Shown here: positions 20,154 through 29,946 of the stretch, in pieces
Layout: the number at the start of each line of letters is the position of its first letter
Numbering within the stretch: position 1 is the stretch's first letter
Assembly (NCBI GenBank): GCA_026770025.1
Contig: JAMXDE010000013.1
Location: 1,798,001-1,862,000 of the forward strand
DNA from: Craspedostauros australis
Taxonomy: Eukaryota; Bacillariophyta; Bacillariophyceae; Mastogloiales; Achnanthaceae
Length of the DNA: 64,000 nt
Direction: 5' to 3'
The notes under the pieces: generated by a model
What the model was told of the DNA's origin: nothing
The model's input: only the letters and a program-made list of their open reading frames with translations
The model's database searches: none
Translations under genes and position numbers: made by a program

Positions 20154-21599
20154 TCAGTTCTCGCTGGCGTTTCCATCGCTGGGAGTGGAATGCTGGCTAC
20201 TGTCGTAGTGGCCATCGCTGTCGTCGAAGTGGACGTGAGGAGCTGACTTGGCGTGGACCTTGATGGATTTGGACGAGGGCGATTTCTTGTCATGCTGGCG
20301 CTTCTTCCCGGAGGAATCAGCGTTCTTGCCGGATCGGGCGCGGCAGTCGGATGTCTTGTGCTTGCCCCATGCCTTGTGGTTGTCACACCAGTGAAAGGTT
20401 GTTCCTTGGTGGACGAAGTGCTTGGGATCGTTGCCCTTTGGCGGATCGCGATTGGCGAGAGGGTGGTTGCCGCGCTTGTGGCGAGCTGTCCCTTTGTTAT
20501 CTTTCTTGTTGTTCGCTCGCTTGCCAGTTGCTTTGGTGAGCGAGGCTTTGAGCTGCTTCGTCTCGGCTCGGAGGGCGAGGAGCTGCTTGTCGCGGGAAAG
20601 GCGGTTCCATGTGCCGGCGTTGACCAAGCTCTGGTACTTGGTTTCGGCAGTGTTCATGAGACTGACGTAGTCTGGAGTGCCAGAGTCGCTGCAGCGCTGG
20701 ATGCGGTTGACGAACTCCTCATTGTCTGCTGTGTTGTATGCAGTGATGAGTGCGAAGGTCACTTCGCTGCCGACTGTTTCGCCTTTGGACTGTAGGGTGA
20801 AGACTTGATTGCGAACGTGATCGTTGAGCTTCTTGATGTCGTTGTCGAAGTCTTTGAGCTTCAATCGATGTAGATTCATACGGATGCTCGTGCTGAGGTC
20901 ATCTGTGTTGATGCTGACATGAGAGAGGACGACGCGTAGGAGCGTTGGTCCATCCATGAGTCCATTGATTTCGTATGTGCTGCGCTGTGGCAGGATGCGA
21001 TTGACGAGGTTGGGGCTCAGCGAGTTGAGGATGGCGACACCTATGAGGTGCGCGGCTTGCTTCTCGACGCTGTCATTGATGTGACGCAATGTGGCACTGG
21101 TGCGCACATGGTCGATGGTGGTGAGTGGATAGTTGTCAAGGATGTTGTACATGCCTGTTGTTGTGGCGACTTGGAAGATGTCGATGCATTGCATCATCAT
21201 CGCGCGAGTGCGAATGTTGGCGAGGAAGACGTTGATGTTTTCTGGAGCGCCTTCGAACTTGTCGTCGCTGAGCTTCTCTTGTGCTGTCTTGATGAGAGCA
21301 GCGCCTGTCTTGGTTGTTGGATCGATGAGGGATCCATATGGTGTTACAGCAAACTGTGCTGGTTGCTGGTTGGCTGGCGGATTCGGATTGGCTTGGACGA
21401 CTGGCTGTGCTGCTGCTGCTGCTTGGACTTGTGTTGCCACTTGCTGCTGGATGATTTGGACGAGCTGTGCCATGTTCAGAGCGATGGGCTGTCCTCCTGC
21501 TTGTGGCTGTTGCTGTGCTGCCTGTGGTTGCGCGGCTGCTTGTCCTGCAGGTGCAGTTGTAGCTGTGGCGTCGTTGGGTTGGTTGCCTTGATCCGCCAT
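20154..21599 (-). CDS. Copia gag
   Basis: 481 residues from the ATG at 21599 (MADQGNQPNDATATTAPAG). A Gln/Ala-rich N-terminus is followed by a helical capsid-like region and a basic Lys-rich C-terminus with a Cys/His cluster (HWCDNHKAWGKHKTSDC) in the place of the usual CCHC knuckle, as in other diatom Copia elements. Confidence 0.87.
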   Translation of the reverse strand: MADQGNQPNDATATTAPAGQAAAQPQAAQQQPQAGGQPIALNMAQLVQIIQQQVATQVQAAAAAQPVVQANPNPPANQQPAQFAVTPYGSLIDPTTKTGAALIKTAQEKLSDDKFEGAPENINVFLANIRTRAMMMQCIDIFQVATTTGMYNILDNYPLTTIDHVRTSATLRHINDSVEKQAAHLIGVAILNSLSPNLVNRILPQRSTYEINGLMDGPTLLRVVLSHVSINTDDLSTSIRMNLHRLKLKDFDNDIKKLNDHVRNQVFTLQSKGETVGSEVTFALITAYNTADNEEFVNRIQRCSDSGTPDYVSLMNTAETKYQSLVNAGTWNRLSRDKQLLALRAETKQLKASLTKATGKRANNKKDNKGTARHKRGNHPLANRDPPKGNDPKHFVHQGTTFHWCDNHKAWGKHKTSDCRARSGKNADSSGKKRQHDKKSPSSKSIKVHAKSAPHVHFDDSDGHYDSSQHSTPSDGNASEN

Positions 21600-21674
21600 T
21601 GTCGCTCTTCGAGTTTCGTTGTTGTTGTTGTTGGTGCGTGCGATCAAACGAAACGATCAGAGCGCGTGTTTCAC

Positions 21675-21691
21675 GTTGCGCAGAGGAAGCG
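21675..21691 (-). other. Primer-binding-like site next to the 5' LTR
   Basis: The plus strand here reads GTTGCGCAGAGGAAGCG, close to the D-arm part of eukaryotic initiator tRNA-Met (GTGGCGCAGCGGAAGCG), directly against the LTR. Priming by an internal fragment of this tRNA is known for Drosophila copia. Confidence 0.5.
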
Positions 21692-21877
21692 TGTGCAGGT
21701 TTTTCACGTGACCGGAGGTGTTGGGGGTGAAACCTGTCTGTTCTGAAAAATTATGACTGTGCGGAACGGTCATTTGCTCAACGTGGATCCTACACGTGGT
21801 TTGTGCGGTATCGTCTGTCCATCGACACCCATCGTTCGGATTCGGCCAGATTCGGGAATTGGCACTAAATCTGCACA
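21692..21877 (-). repeat. 5' LTR of the Copia element
   Basis: 186 bp, the partner of 16191-16376, followed by the second ATCCC at 21878-21882. Confidence 0.93.
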
Positions 21878-21882
21878 ATCCC
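21878..21882. repeat. Target-site duplication of the Copia element, right copy (ATCCC)
   Basis: Matches 16186-16190. Confidence 0.88.
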
Positions 21883-22589
21883 TCATCTCTTGTTCGTTCT
21901 GTGGTTATTTGCTGTGCGTCCGCAGCTGTTCTTGACTGCGTGTTGTGGAAGCGGCGAACACAGCGACGACGTGCACCACCCAACTCCAAAGATTTCTTGG
22001 ATTCGTGTTGAGTCATGAATTGGTGAATCCCGTGTACAGAAGATTCGGAACAGAAACAAACACCAACAAATGAGGCGCCACGATGCCGGTGGCGACGACA
22101 ACGGCGACGACGACGATGACGACACTGACAAGAAACGAATGACACCAAAAGAGTGACAAGGAAATGACCATAATATGACACTCAGGCTACCGCATGGTAC
22201 GAACACGGTGGCAACAATGGACTGTGATAGTTGATGTCGTTCTCTAGAATACATGTACAGAAGAGTAGGATGGGCGTCTCGCATCAAGCTATGGTCTGGC
22301 AATAGTCGATGAATCGGATCCGTGCGGATCGACGTTCAACGACGCAAGGGTGATGAGCTGAGACGGGATGAAGCGACATGGGATGTCGTGGATGAAGCTG
22401 CAGATATTGCTGCTCGCATCCGTGTCATCTTGATGGTGCTGCGATGACTTGGTGCCATCACACAGCAGCGGCCAACTATCCGACGATACTTCGATCCTTC
22501 AATCTCTCGGTGAGATGGCTGGTTGACTGGTCGAGTTGTTGGATGCGAACGACTTGTGATCCTTCTCGTTTTGGAAAAGCTTTCTCTCT
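21883..22589. other. Intergenic, no gene seen
   Basis: Original downstream flank between the Copia element and the 3' end of the small secreted protein gene. No gene is supported. Confidence 0.6.
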
Positions 22590-23060
22590 CTAGAATTCCA
22601 AGCAGATGGCGTAGGCCTGGACCTTCATGTGGGATCCACCGCCCTCAGCCTCCAGGCGAACGGTCCATCCGATTGGAGAACCGGTGTTGGAGTCGAGGAG
22701 GGGACCATCGAAGGCTACGTTGGCCTCCATGTCACCGGAGTGACGGAGCCACCCGCCGCCGGTGGCGAAGGTGCCCTCTGGGCAGTGAGCCTCGATCTTG
22801 TCACAGTTCTCACCGGGGTCGTCCATGATGAGCATGTCACCGTGGATGGCGGTGATGGTGGGCACACGGAGAAGCGGGACGCTAATCTGCTCGCTGCGCT
22901 TGCAGGTCTCGCCGTCGGGCAAGACGCGGATGTGCTGTCCGCAGTTGCCTACGCACAGCTTGAAGTCCTGGTTGGGATCCCAGGAGCAGGAGACGGTGTT
23001 CGCCTTGACGGTGGCAAGGCCGATGGAGGCGAGAGCGGAAAGGAGAGAGACGGTCTTCAT
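22590..23060 (-). CDS. Small secreted Cys-rich protein with a CPxGTxxxGGG domain
   Basis: 156 residues from the ATG at 23060. The signal peptide MKTVSLLSALASIGLATVKA is followed by a compact Cys-rich domain: CSWDPNQDFKLCVGNC, a basic/hydrophobic stretch, CPEGTFATGGGWLRHSG, SPIGWTVRLEAEGGG and a final AYAIC near the stop. The pattern CPxGT-GGG ... GWTV ... AxC recurs in small secreted domains of bacteria and algae with no fixed function. The frame stays open further upstream, but the signal peptide decides this start. It converges with the peptidase gene across the Copia insertion. Confidence 0.78.
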   Translation of the reverse strand: MKTVSLLSALASIGLATVKANTVSCSWDPNQDFKLCVGNCGQHIRVLPDGETCKRSEQISVPLLRVPTITAIHGDMLIMDDPGENCDKIEAHCPEGTFATGGGWLRHSGDMEANVAFDGPLLDSNTGSPIGWTVRLEAEGGGSHMKVQAYAICLEF

Positions 23061-25216
23061 CTTGGATAGTTCGAATGCGGTGTCGCAGATGCTGGTCGGT
23101 GGTTGGTGAGCCTGCACATGGTACGATTCGTTGGGTGGGGTGGGGCGAGGTGCACCGCCAATGAGAAGAAAGGGAAGAAGCAAGCAGCAAGAAGCAAAGA
23201 GTGTGGATGGCGTGAGGCATTTCAACGATGGATCGTTGTGTGATGAGGTCAAGCATCGCCAAGGCTCAGCATTTCGCTCCGTCGCCATTGTCAACGATAT
23301 GCACCAACGCAGCAAGCCGGTTTGGAAGGAGACAGAAAGACGAACAACTTACGGTGGGAAAGTGCTTGTTGCGAGTGTGCGGGCTTGTTTGCGTTTTATG
23401 AGCTCCTCCAAAGATGATCGAAAAGTGTGTGAGAGATTACACGGGGGCCGCACAAATACTGCGGTCGACCATCCAAAGCAAAAACCAAGCCGACGATGAA
23501 AAGTATGTTTACCATGTACACCAAGTACCAGAAGCCTACGGCGGAGGGATTTCTTTGTCCAGATGGGCATTGGTTGGATCGCAAATGGTAGCAATGCTAT
23601 GACCGAAGACGGTGGGCTGTCTCCGCTCTCTCAGCTCTCGCGTACGCCTGACACTGATCCCTGGCAGTAGACTGGCACCTGGCACACTATTTCTGGGCTG
23701 CACATGGTGATCGTAAACGCTGGAGAAGGTCATCCATGAACATGGAAGCAAGCATCTGCGCCCAAAGATCTGTGACTCAGCGACGATGTGTGCGGTCAGG
23801 AACCGACGTCGATTCCATCTGGCTTCGGATTGAGGGACAGCGGACTTCAGCACATAAGCCACTCACACCCGATCCAAGATCCCAGCGAGATGTTTCTCGT
23901 CCACACAGAGTCTCTGCCAACTGCCAGCAATCAGCAGCAAGTGTCAATGCCACATGGGTCAACGTTTGGAGTCGAAAGTTGGCGCCAAAATGGATCGAAT
24001 TCTACAGTTTTGTGCGCGATGGAGACGTTGGAGCACAATGGAGCACATCGAAGCAGATCATGAGGAGCTGTGCAGCGGACTTGATGGTAAGGTTGTGGAG
24101 GGAATAGCTGAGATGGACGGCATCCCTTGATATAGTCACTCAAATGCTCCATTGTCCTGCGTGATTTCATGTCGGCAGCAAGAAATAGTTGCGAACGCAA
24201 AGAAGAACATGATGGCCGTTAGAAACCGTTATATCTTGTCATCTTTGCGCCAAAATGAAGTCAATCACGAGCAGCATCAGAATCATCTGAGTCACAGGAA
24301 TCGTTCGAGACGTAGTTCGCTGGACGACTAGGATGACCATCGTGATCTCTTCAGAGAGAGATTAATCTTCAGATCGATATGTTACCACTCAGTCAATGTA
24401 TTCTATTATGTTCCAGTGGAGCAATATCATAGTAATGAGTGCGCTCCAGAGTGTTGCTCAACGAACCTCCTCCGCATTGAACCCACAGTACCGATGCCAC
24501 CGATCGATCTGTATCCTCACGGCCTCTATCATCGTTTACACAGGTGTGCACAACAAAGCGCAGCGGACGGATGCTTCCTAGCTGGTGCCTTTGACGAGCT
24601 GAGTTTCCCGAACCGGATCCTTGCCAATGTAGACGTACGAATGATCCATGCCCAGCATGAACAAGAAACTTCGCCGCAGATGCTGCACATCATCTCCGTT
24701 GACGGTTTGATACCCACTGGATACATTCGCCTTCACGCTCACAGTGATGACAGCTGAGGATGGAAACGCGGATGCTGCGAGTCCCGGATAGTGTTGTTCC
24801 GACCCAAGTCAGCGATTGGACACCAATTGAAATGCAGTTCTCCATCCCCACGACGCAAGGGGTGGAAACAAGGCGAAGACCCACAACAACAAAAAAGGAG
24901 TTCGCAACCATGAGCGGAAACTGCTCGTGTGGTGATGTGATGCAGTGTGGCTGACGTCGGTGGAGGCACATGCTGCGAGATGACTCCCCTCTTCGCCAAG
25001 ACAACAAAGATGTTGGAGGCGTTTGACGCCGGACAATTGATGGGACTTCCGCCCATCTCAAACAAGCCTTGAACCGCACAAGCATCAATCATAGAATATA
25101 ATACTCGCACGAGGAGAGTAACGCAACGGACGCGTAGCGATACTCCATTCTGTTTTATAATACCATCGTTGCATCTGCCGCTACGCGCCAACAAGCGGTG
25201 ATTGGAGTCGGCGACA
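23061..25216. other. Long intergenic region, one doubtful ORF
   Basis: Divergent upstream regions of the secreted protein (-) and the K+ channel (+). A plus-strand frame at 24416-24757 (113 codons) has no recognisable domain and is not called. One TGACGTC lies at 24952-24958. Confidence 0.5.
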
Positions 25217-26908
25217 ATGGGTGACACGATCCAACCTTCCGAATATTTCGACGCCGTCCAGGATGACAATGTCGGCAGCGGCGATGCCATAAGCGAGGAG
25301 GACACGTCGCAGGAAAGACCAGCTCCAACCAGGAAGGATCTCTCTTCCTCGCATGCAGGCGCCCAATCGCCGGCAGCGGGTGACAACAAATCACTGAATT
25401 GCTACGTCCGACTCCGCAAGAGCTACCCACGATCCGTGGCCCTCTGCTGCCATGTGCTCGTACCTCTGTGGGTCATCATCGTCCTGTCCATGGTCCTCGG
25501 AGCTATCCTGGCATCCCTCGAAGCGCCGGAGGAGATCGACGACAACGACTTGGCGATGCAGGTTTGGCGCACCGAGGAGAAATTCCGAGTGCTGAGAGCG
25601 AATACGCTGCAAAACATGCCGGAGATCTGCGCCGTGTTGTGGGTGATGCAGGAGTCGAAATCCCACGGCGCAAATGAAAAGGCAGAGCAATCCAGTGCAT
25701 CCTTGTCGGCGGAGATGAACAACCAGACGTTGCAACGCGAAGAGCTGAGTGATGTCTTCACGAAGCTGGTGAGTTCCAAGTTGGACTTGCAGTTGGATTC
25801 GATACTGGAGGACTTGACGAGTGGGAATAAATCGGTTCTGATGCTGGACTCTCCACCGCCATCGATGACCGAGAGCGAGTACGAACTTCGTTTTTTGGAT
25901 TTTCTGAACGATTGCGGCGAGATGGCTCTAATGTCGCTCGGAGGACTGGCTGCTGGCTTCGAATCGGTGAAGGAGGAGGGCGTGGGAGCGTCGCTGACCT
26001 TCAATTGGAATCGATGCTACAATCGCACCGAGTACGGTCGCATTGGCTTCATCCCTGACAAGAACTTTCGAGACAACATTCTGGAAAACATCCTTCCGAG
26101 CAAGCAAAACGACTACTATCACAAAGTGTGGTTGCAAGATCAAGAGAAGCTGAAGGAGGAATTCCTCGCCACCTTTCTTCGCAATGGCATGAATGCCTCG
26201 AACGCAGAAACCGCCGCATTTGGGAAATCCGTGGCCGAGGCGACAGGCAGATCCGCATGCCATCTGAATACGGCCTCCGCCGGTTGGTTCTGGTTCACGG
26301 TCATGACGACGGTGGGATACGGCAACCAAGCCCCGACGACGCAGCACGGGCGCTCGCTGGTGACGACGGTCGGCTGGTTGTCGATTCTCGTCTTTGCGAC
26401 GATTCTAGCCACGACCGGTAACATCATCGCAACGATATTGGAGGTGTGGTTGGAAAACCAGCCGTGCGCCGCACGTACCTGCCGTCGGCATCCCTGGTTG
26501 CGTTGCCTCGCGTGGGGTTTGAGCTGGTACACATGGATGGCTGCGATCGCTGGGCTCTTTCGGTACTGGTGGGATGACCGGCTGCTCACGATCGACGACG
26601 GGAAGCTGGAGTTCCACGAGGCCTACTGGTTCGCGTTCATCTCCACCACGACAGTGGGGTTGGGAGACTTCTTTCCAAGGCCAGAGGTGATCATCTTCTT
26701 TGATCTGCTGGTATTCTCGTTCATGTTCCTCATCGGATTCGTGCTGCTGTCCGCCTTCTTCAACGATCTTGCCAAGCTGATCGGGATGCACCTTGTGGAT
26801 GTTTCGGACACCCTGAGGCATGAAATCTGCACTGGACGACACAATGGTGTCATGGAGAGGGATTCCGCCGCTTCTGATGCCACCGATGCCGACAAAACAA
26901 GAGAGTGA
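25217..26908 (+). CDS. Two-pore-domain (K2P/TPK-type) potassium channel
   Basis: Single exon, 563 residues from the ATG at 25217. The first TM helix (about residues 73-100, VLVPLWVIIVLSMVLGAIL) is followed by an unusually long extracellular loop (about 250 residues). Pore 1 carries the filter TTVGYGNQ (about 364), then TM2 (SILVFATILATTGNIIATIL) and TM3 (LSWYTWMAAIAGLFRYW). Pore 2 carries the filter TTTVGLGDFFP (about 478), then TM4 (LLVFSFMFLIGFVLLSAFF). The short C-terminus has no EF-hand, unlike plant TPK channels. TVGYG and TVGLG filters indicate K+ selectivity. The product is probably a dimeric leak channel; the membrane cannot be told. Confidence 0.9.
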   Translation: MGDTIQPSEYFDAVQDDNVGSGDAISEEDTSQERPAPTRKDLSSSHAGAQSPAAGDNKSLNCYVRLRKSYPRSVALCCHVLVPLWVIIVLSMVLGAILASLEAPEEIDDNDLAMQVWRTEEKFRVLRANTLQNMPEICAVLWVMQESKSHGANEKAEQSSASLSAEMNNQTLQREELSDVFTKLVSSKLDLQLDSILEDLTSGNKSVLMLDSPPPSMTESEYELRFLDFLNDCGEMALMSLGGLAAGFESVKEEGVGASLTFNWNRCYNRTEYGRIGFIPDKNFRDNILENILPSKQNDYYHKVWLQDQEKLKEEFLATFLRNGMNASNAETAAFGKSVAEATGRSACHLNTASAGWFWFTVMTTVGYGNQAPTTQHGRSLVTTVGWLSILVFATILATTGNIIATILEVWLENQPCAARTCRRHPWLRCLAWGLSWYTWMAAIAGLFRYWWDDRLLTIDDGKLEFHEAYWFAFISTTTVGLGDFFPRPEVIIFFDLLVFSFMFLIGFVLLSAFFNDLAKLIGMHLVDVSDTLRHEICTGRHNGVMERDSAASDATDADKTRE

Positions 26909-27590
26909 ATTCTCGCGTACATGCTGGTTGCTATCAGTTTTACAAGAGCGCATAGGATCCCGACGCTCGATCGCATTTACACATTCACATTGGAGCATAC
27001 TCTGGTATAATATATTATAATAGTATACCACAAAGCAGTCTCATGGTGGGTTGTCACCAAACTTGAGTAGGCGTCTTGTTGTTGAAATGCGAAAAATGGT
27101 CATTTATCGGTTGAAAAGATGCATTTTCGTCGTCACAATTCATGGGGTATACGGTAAAATAAATCACTATAAACAATGGTGTCTGTTGATGATACGTAAG
27201 TCCCTATCGTGACTGGATTGCGGATTTGAACTGGTTGATGTCACCACCGTCACAAAACTGACGCAAACACAACATCACACCACATGACGCAACCGTGTGA
27301 CGCAGACACATTGCCACCAGCAACATCAACAAGCAACAGGCAACAGGCAACAAGCACAAGTAATGGATGCAAAGTAGTGGTGTATTCCTTCGGGTGCCGC
27401 TTTACCTCACAACGTGTCCGATTGATTGAGACACACAAGTACGAGTACGAGCGAGTACGACGACAAGTGCGAATAGAGGAGTGCGAGACAGTACCCGCAC
27501 CTCTGTGTGGTCCCCTTTCCCAATCCAATCCACTCTCCCTCTCCCTCTCTCACTGCCTCTGTCGTGGTGGATGGAAGAGTCGGCCACACA
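26909..27590. other. Intergenic, AT-rich part then promoter of the hydrolase
   Basis: An AT-rich stretch lies near 27005-27030. A cluster of three TGACGC motifs is listed separately. No gene is supported. Confidence 0.6.
27259..27303 (+). promoter_or_regulatory. Three TGACGC elements upstream of the plastid hydrolase
   Basis: TGACGC occurs at 27259-27264, 27285-27290 and 27298-27303 (spacings 26 and 13 bp), about 290-330 bp before the start at 27591. TGACGC is one of the three CO2/cAMP-responsive element types known in Phaeodactylum. Three in 45 bp is more than chance would suggest, but function is inferred. Confidence 0.38.
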
Positions 27591-28712
27591 ATGATGACGA
27601 TGTCCACGATCACGTCATTCCTCATGCTTGCCATCTGCATCTGCATCATCGAAAGCAGCCACGCATTCTCTTTCGCCAATCTCTTTTCCAACAAAGGCGG
27701 CGGAAGCCAAGGTGGTCGATCCGACAACGCAGCATCGACGAAGCGGATCGATGCGGCCGTCATCGTGCCAGGATTCTTGACGGGGGCCAGCGACTTTGAG
27801 AGCATGAGGCAGGGTCTGACGGATCGGGGGATTCCCACCGTTACGATACCCATGACGGTGTGGGATTGGATCCCATGTTTGGGCGGACGATCGGCGAGGC
27901 CGATCCTGGAACGGGTCGATTTCGCAGTGCGGCAATTGGCGGCAAGCGATGGCGATGTGAATTGCATGACGATGCAGGAAGGCGATGACCAGGACGTCGT
28001 GAATTACTCGCTGCAGGACATCGCCGTCGATTTCTTCAACAATCCCGGCGGCGTCCTCAAGGTCGGAGGATCGTACGAGGTGGAGGATTATCCCGCCGTG
28101 GAACCGCGTGTGACGTTCAACGTGCCAACGCCATCGCCGGCGCACGGCAAGAAGATCATCTTGATCGGCCATTCCGCCGGCGGCTGGATCAGCCAAGCGT
28201 ACCTGTCGCAGAGATCGTACGGCGGCAAGGTGTACGGAGGCGACGCGTTCGTGCATTCGTTGATCACGCTCGGCAGCCCGTTGGCGAATGCGCCGGGTCC
28301 CGCGTTCTCGGGCGTGCGGTGGTGCAATGAAGGCATGCTACCTCGATCTGTGCGTGCGTTGGCCATCGGCGGAACGGGCGTGTTGGGCAGCGATCCGCAA
28401 TGCGGCGCGCTGACGAAGAACTCGTATTCATTCTGCTGTCCCGATGGTTCCGATGGCAGCAGCTACGATGGCGATGGCGTGACGCCGCTGTTTAGCGCGC
28501 ACGGACTTCAAGCCGAGAATGTGGAACGCTGGGTGCTGAAGGATGTGGCGCACGCGGCATGGCCCGATCTCTTCGGAGCTGCGCTGGTGGCCCCGGAACG
28601 CACCAAGGACTACAAAGAGAATTCGAGGAGCTGGTACGGCAGCGACGAAGTGCTGGATGACATGGTGAAATGGATCAACTCAAAATCAGATGCAAGGAGT
28701 AGGAGGGGATGA
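27591..28712 (+). CDS. Alpha/beta hydrolase (lipase-like), probably plastid-targeted
   Basis: Single exon, 373 residues from the ATG at 27591. The N-terminus (TSFLMLAICICIIESSHA then FSFANLF) is a signal peptide with Phe after the cut site, as in diatom plastid leaders. The fold signals are AAVIVPGFLTGASDFESM (first strand and oxyanion loop), the nucleophile elbow LIGHSAGGWISQAYLS (Ser about 195), a likely acid Asp in YDGDGVTPLFSAHGL, and the His in VLKDVAHAAWPD. It resembles plastid alpha/beta hydrolases of plants and cyanobacteria that act on lipid or pigment esters. The substrate is not determinable. Confidence 0.83.
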   Translation: MMTMSTITSFLMLAICICIIESSHAFSFANLFSNKGGGSQGGRSDNAASTKRIDAAVIVPGFLTGASDFESMRQGLTDRGIPTVTIPMTVWDWIPCLGGRSARPILERVDFAVRQLAASDGDVNCMTMQEGDDQDVVNYSLQDIAVDFFNNPGGVLKVGGSYEVEDYPAVEPRVTFNVPTPSPAHGKKIILIGHSAGGWISQAYLSQRSYGGKVYGGDAFVHSLITLGSPLANAPGPAFSGVRWCNEGMLPRSVRALAIGGTGVLGSDPQCGALTKNSYSFCCPDGSDGSSYDGDGVTPLFSAHGLQAENVERWVLKDVAHAAWPDLFGAALVAPERTKDYKENSRSWYGSDEVLDDMVKWINSKSDARSRRG

Positions 28713-29039
28713 AACGTGGCTAAATCTCTGTAGATCTTGCAAGTGCCGTGGAGAGAGAGAGAGGCTAGGAGATTGTAGGTTTGTCGTCGCAACGGAGCAC
28801 AGCAACGCAGCAGAGATGGCATGGTGTGGTTTATTATATTATGTAACTGTATGGCATTATGTGTATGGAGGTCGTTCTATGTTTGTATTTGTTGACTGTG
28901 CAGTGTGTGTGGCATGATGTGTCTATGCTCGTAGAGCAAGTATGGGAAGCAGGAAGAGGAAGGCATTGCGGCCAAGAGGACAGTGCAGTGGATGGTGCAT
29001 GGCATACCCGTCTACGATACGGACGTGCGTACATCCAAT
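28713..29039. other. Intergenic between convergent genes, nothing seen
   Basis: 3' flanks of the hydrolase (+) and of the diatom-family gene (-). It contains a short GA run near 28749-28762. Confidence 0.6.
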
Positions 29040-29946
29040 CTACAAATCCATGTCCTCCATGAGAGACAGGACGTCGTCGATCACGCGCGTCGTCTCCATG
29101 GAGATCTTCTTCGCCTCCTCAGCCTCGTTGACTGCCTTCTTGTGCGCCAGCTCCCTCGTCATCTTGCTGCATCGTCGCGACAGCTGGAAGAGACCTTTGG
29201 GATCATCGATTCCCATCTCCTTGTGTTCGCGTTGCTGAGCCAGCAAGCTTGACACGAACGCACGTTGGCGCTGCCTTGCCGTTGTCGACCAAGGGCAGCG
29301 GCATTCCGATGCTGATCCGGAGGCTGATGTGCATCGTGACGCTGTGAATCTGCGGCTTCTGCAGTTGTTGCCACGCGCGGACTGTCTGCAGCAGTTCGGA
29401 CATGACGAAGCTGCCAGTGATGATTCCTGTCGAATTTCCTTCAGGTTCTGGGACTGCGCAAGACGGACAAAGAGGAATTGAGGAGAGGGAGTAGCCAATG
29501 ATGGTGGTGACGGCGAGATGGCGGAGAGACGACGGAGATGGCGTGAGTGAAGGTGGAGCACATGAGCGTGTGATTCAGCACAACATGTGTCGCAGGAGAG
29601 TGCTGCCTGGTGCTGGTGCCTGCACTGATGATGATAGTGGTGATGGCATTGGCCAAGGAGGGTTCCAAACATCGCCGATACGGGTGGGTGCCGATTTCGG
29701 ACATGGTGGCAGACCAAGGAGACATTCGCGCTCTGCAATTTCACGTACCGTGTACCATCGCTCCTCTTTTTCTTGCGCATCTTGCAGAGACTCGACGAGG
29801 CTCACGGTGGGCTGATCGTTGAACCGGACCTTCCTTTGCTGTTGGTATGCGCCGCAGTCGCTGCGCTTTGTGCTGCTTTGTGCCATTTGGGCTGCGCTTG
29901 TTGTCGCTGTAGTTGCTGTCATGGCTGTTTCAAGGGACATCGTCAT
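29040..29946 (-). CDS. Conserved diatom protein of unknown function (RFxxxxTV-WYT family; 2 exons)
   Basis: Exons 29749-29946 and 29040-29453 (minus strand) give 203 residues. The 295-nt intron has a GTACGT donor and GCAG acceptor, and joins ...EERWYT to SQNLKEIRQESS in phase 0. The joined text matches a pattern seen in many diatom proteins: KVRFNDQPTVSLVESL, then an acidic gap, WYTxxxLKEIRQE, an RG-containing middle (SARGNN), then RQRQRAFVSSLLAQQREHKE, and DPKGLFQLSRRCSKMTRELA with Ala-rich helical ends. No enzyme motif and no signal peptide are seen. It is probably a cytosolic or nuclear helical protein. The exon structure rests on motif order and splice consensus. Confidence 0.62.

Larger units (their letters stand above)
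16191..21877 (-). mobile_element. Ty1/copia LTR retrotransposon of CoDi (diatom Copia) type, looks whole
   Basis: A 5,687-bp element on the minus strand with 186-bp LTRs beginning TGTGCA and ending TGCACA, a 5-bp target duplication (ATCCC), a primer-binding-like site, a purine tract, and separate gag and pol frames. The LTRs differ at one position by eye, which points to a recent insertion. No break is apparent in either frame. It sits tail-to-tail after the peptidase gene. The order protease-integrase-RT-RNase H places it in Ty1/copia (Pseudoviridae-like). Confidence 0.93.

Noticed and set aside
24416-24757. 113-codon plus-strand frame in the long gap before the K+ channel
   Set aside because: No recognisable domain, leader or splice partner; noted only in the intergenic entry.
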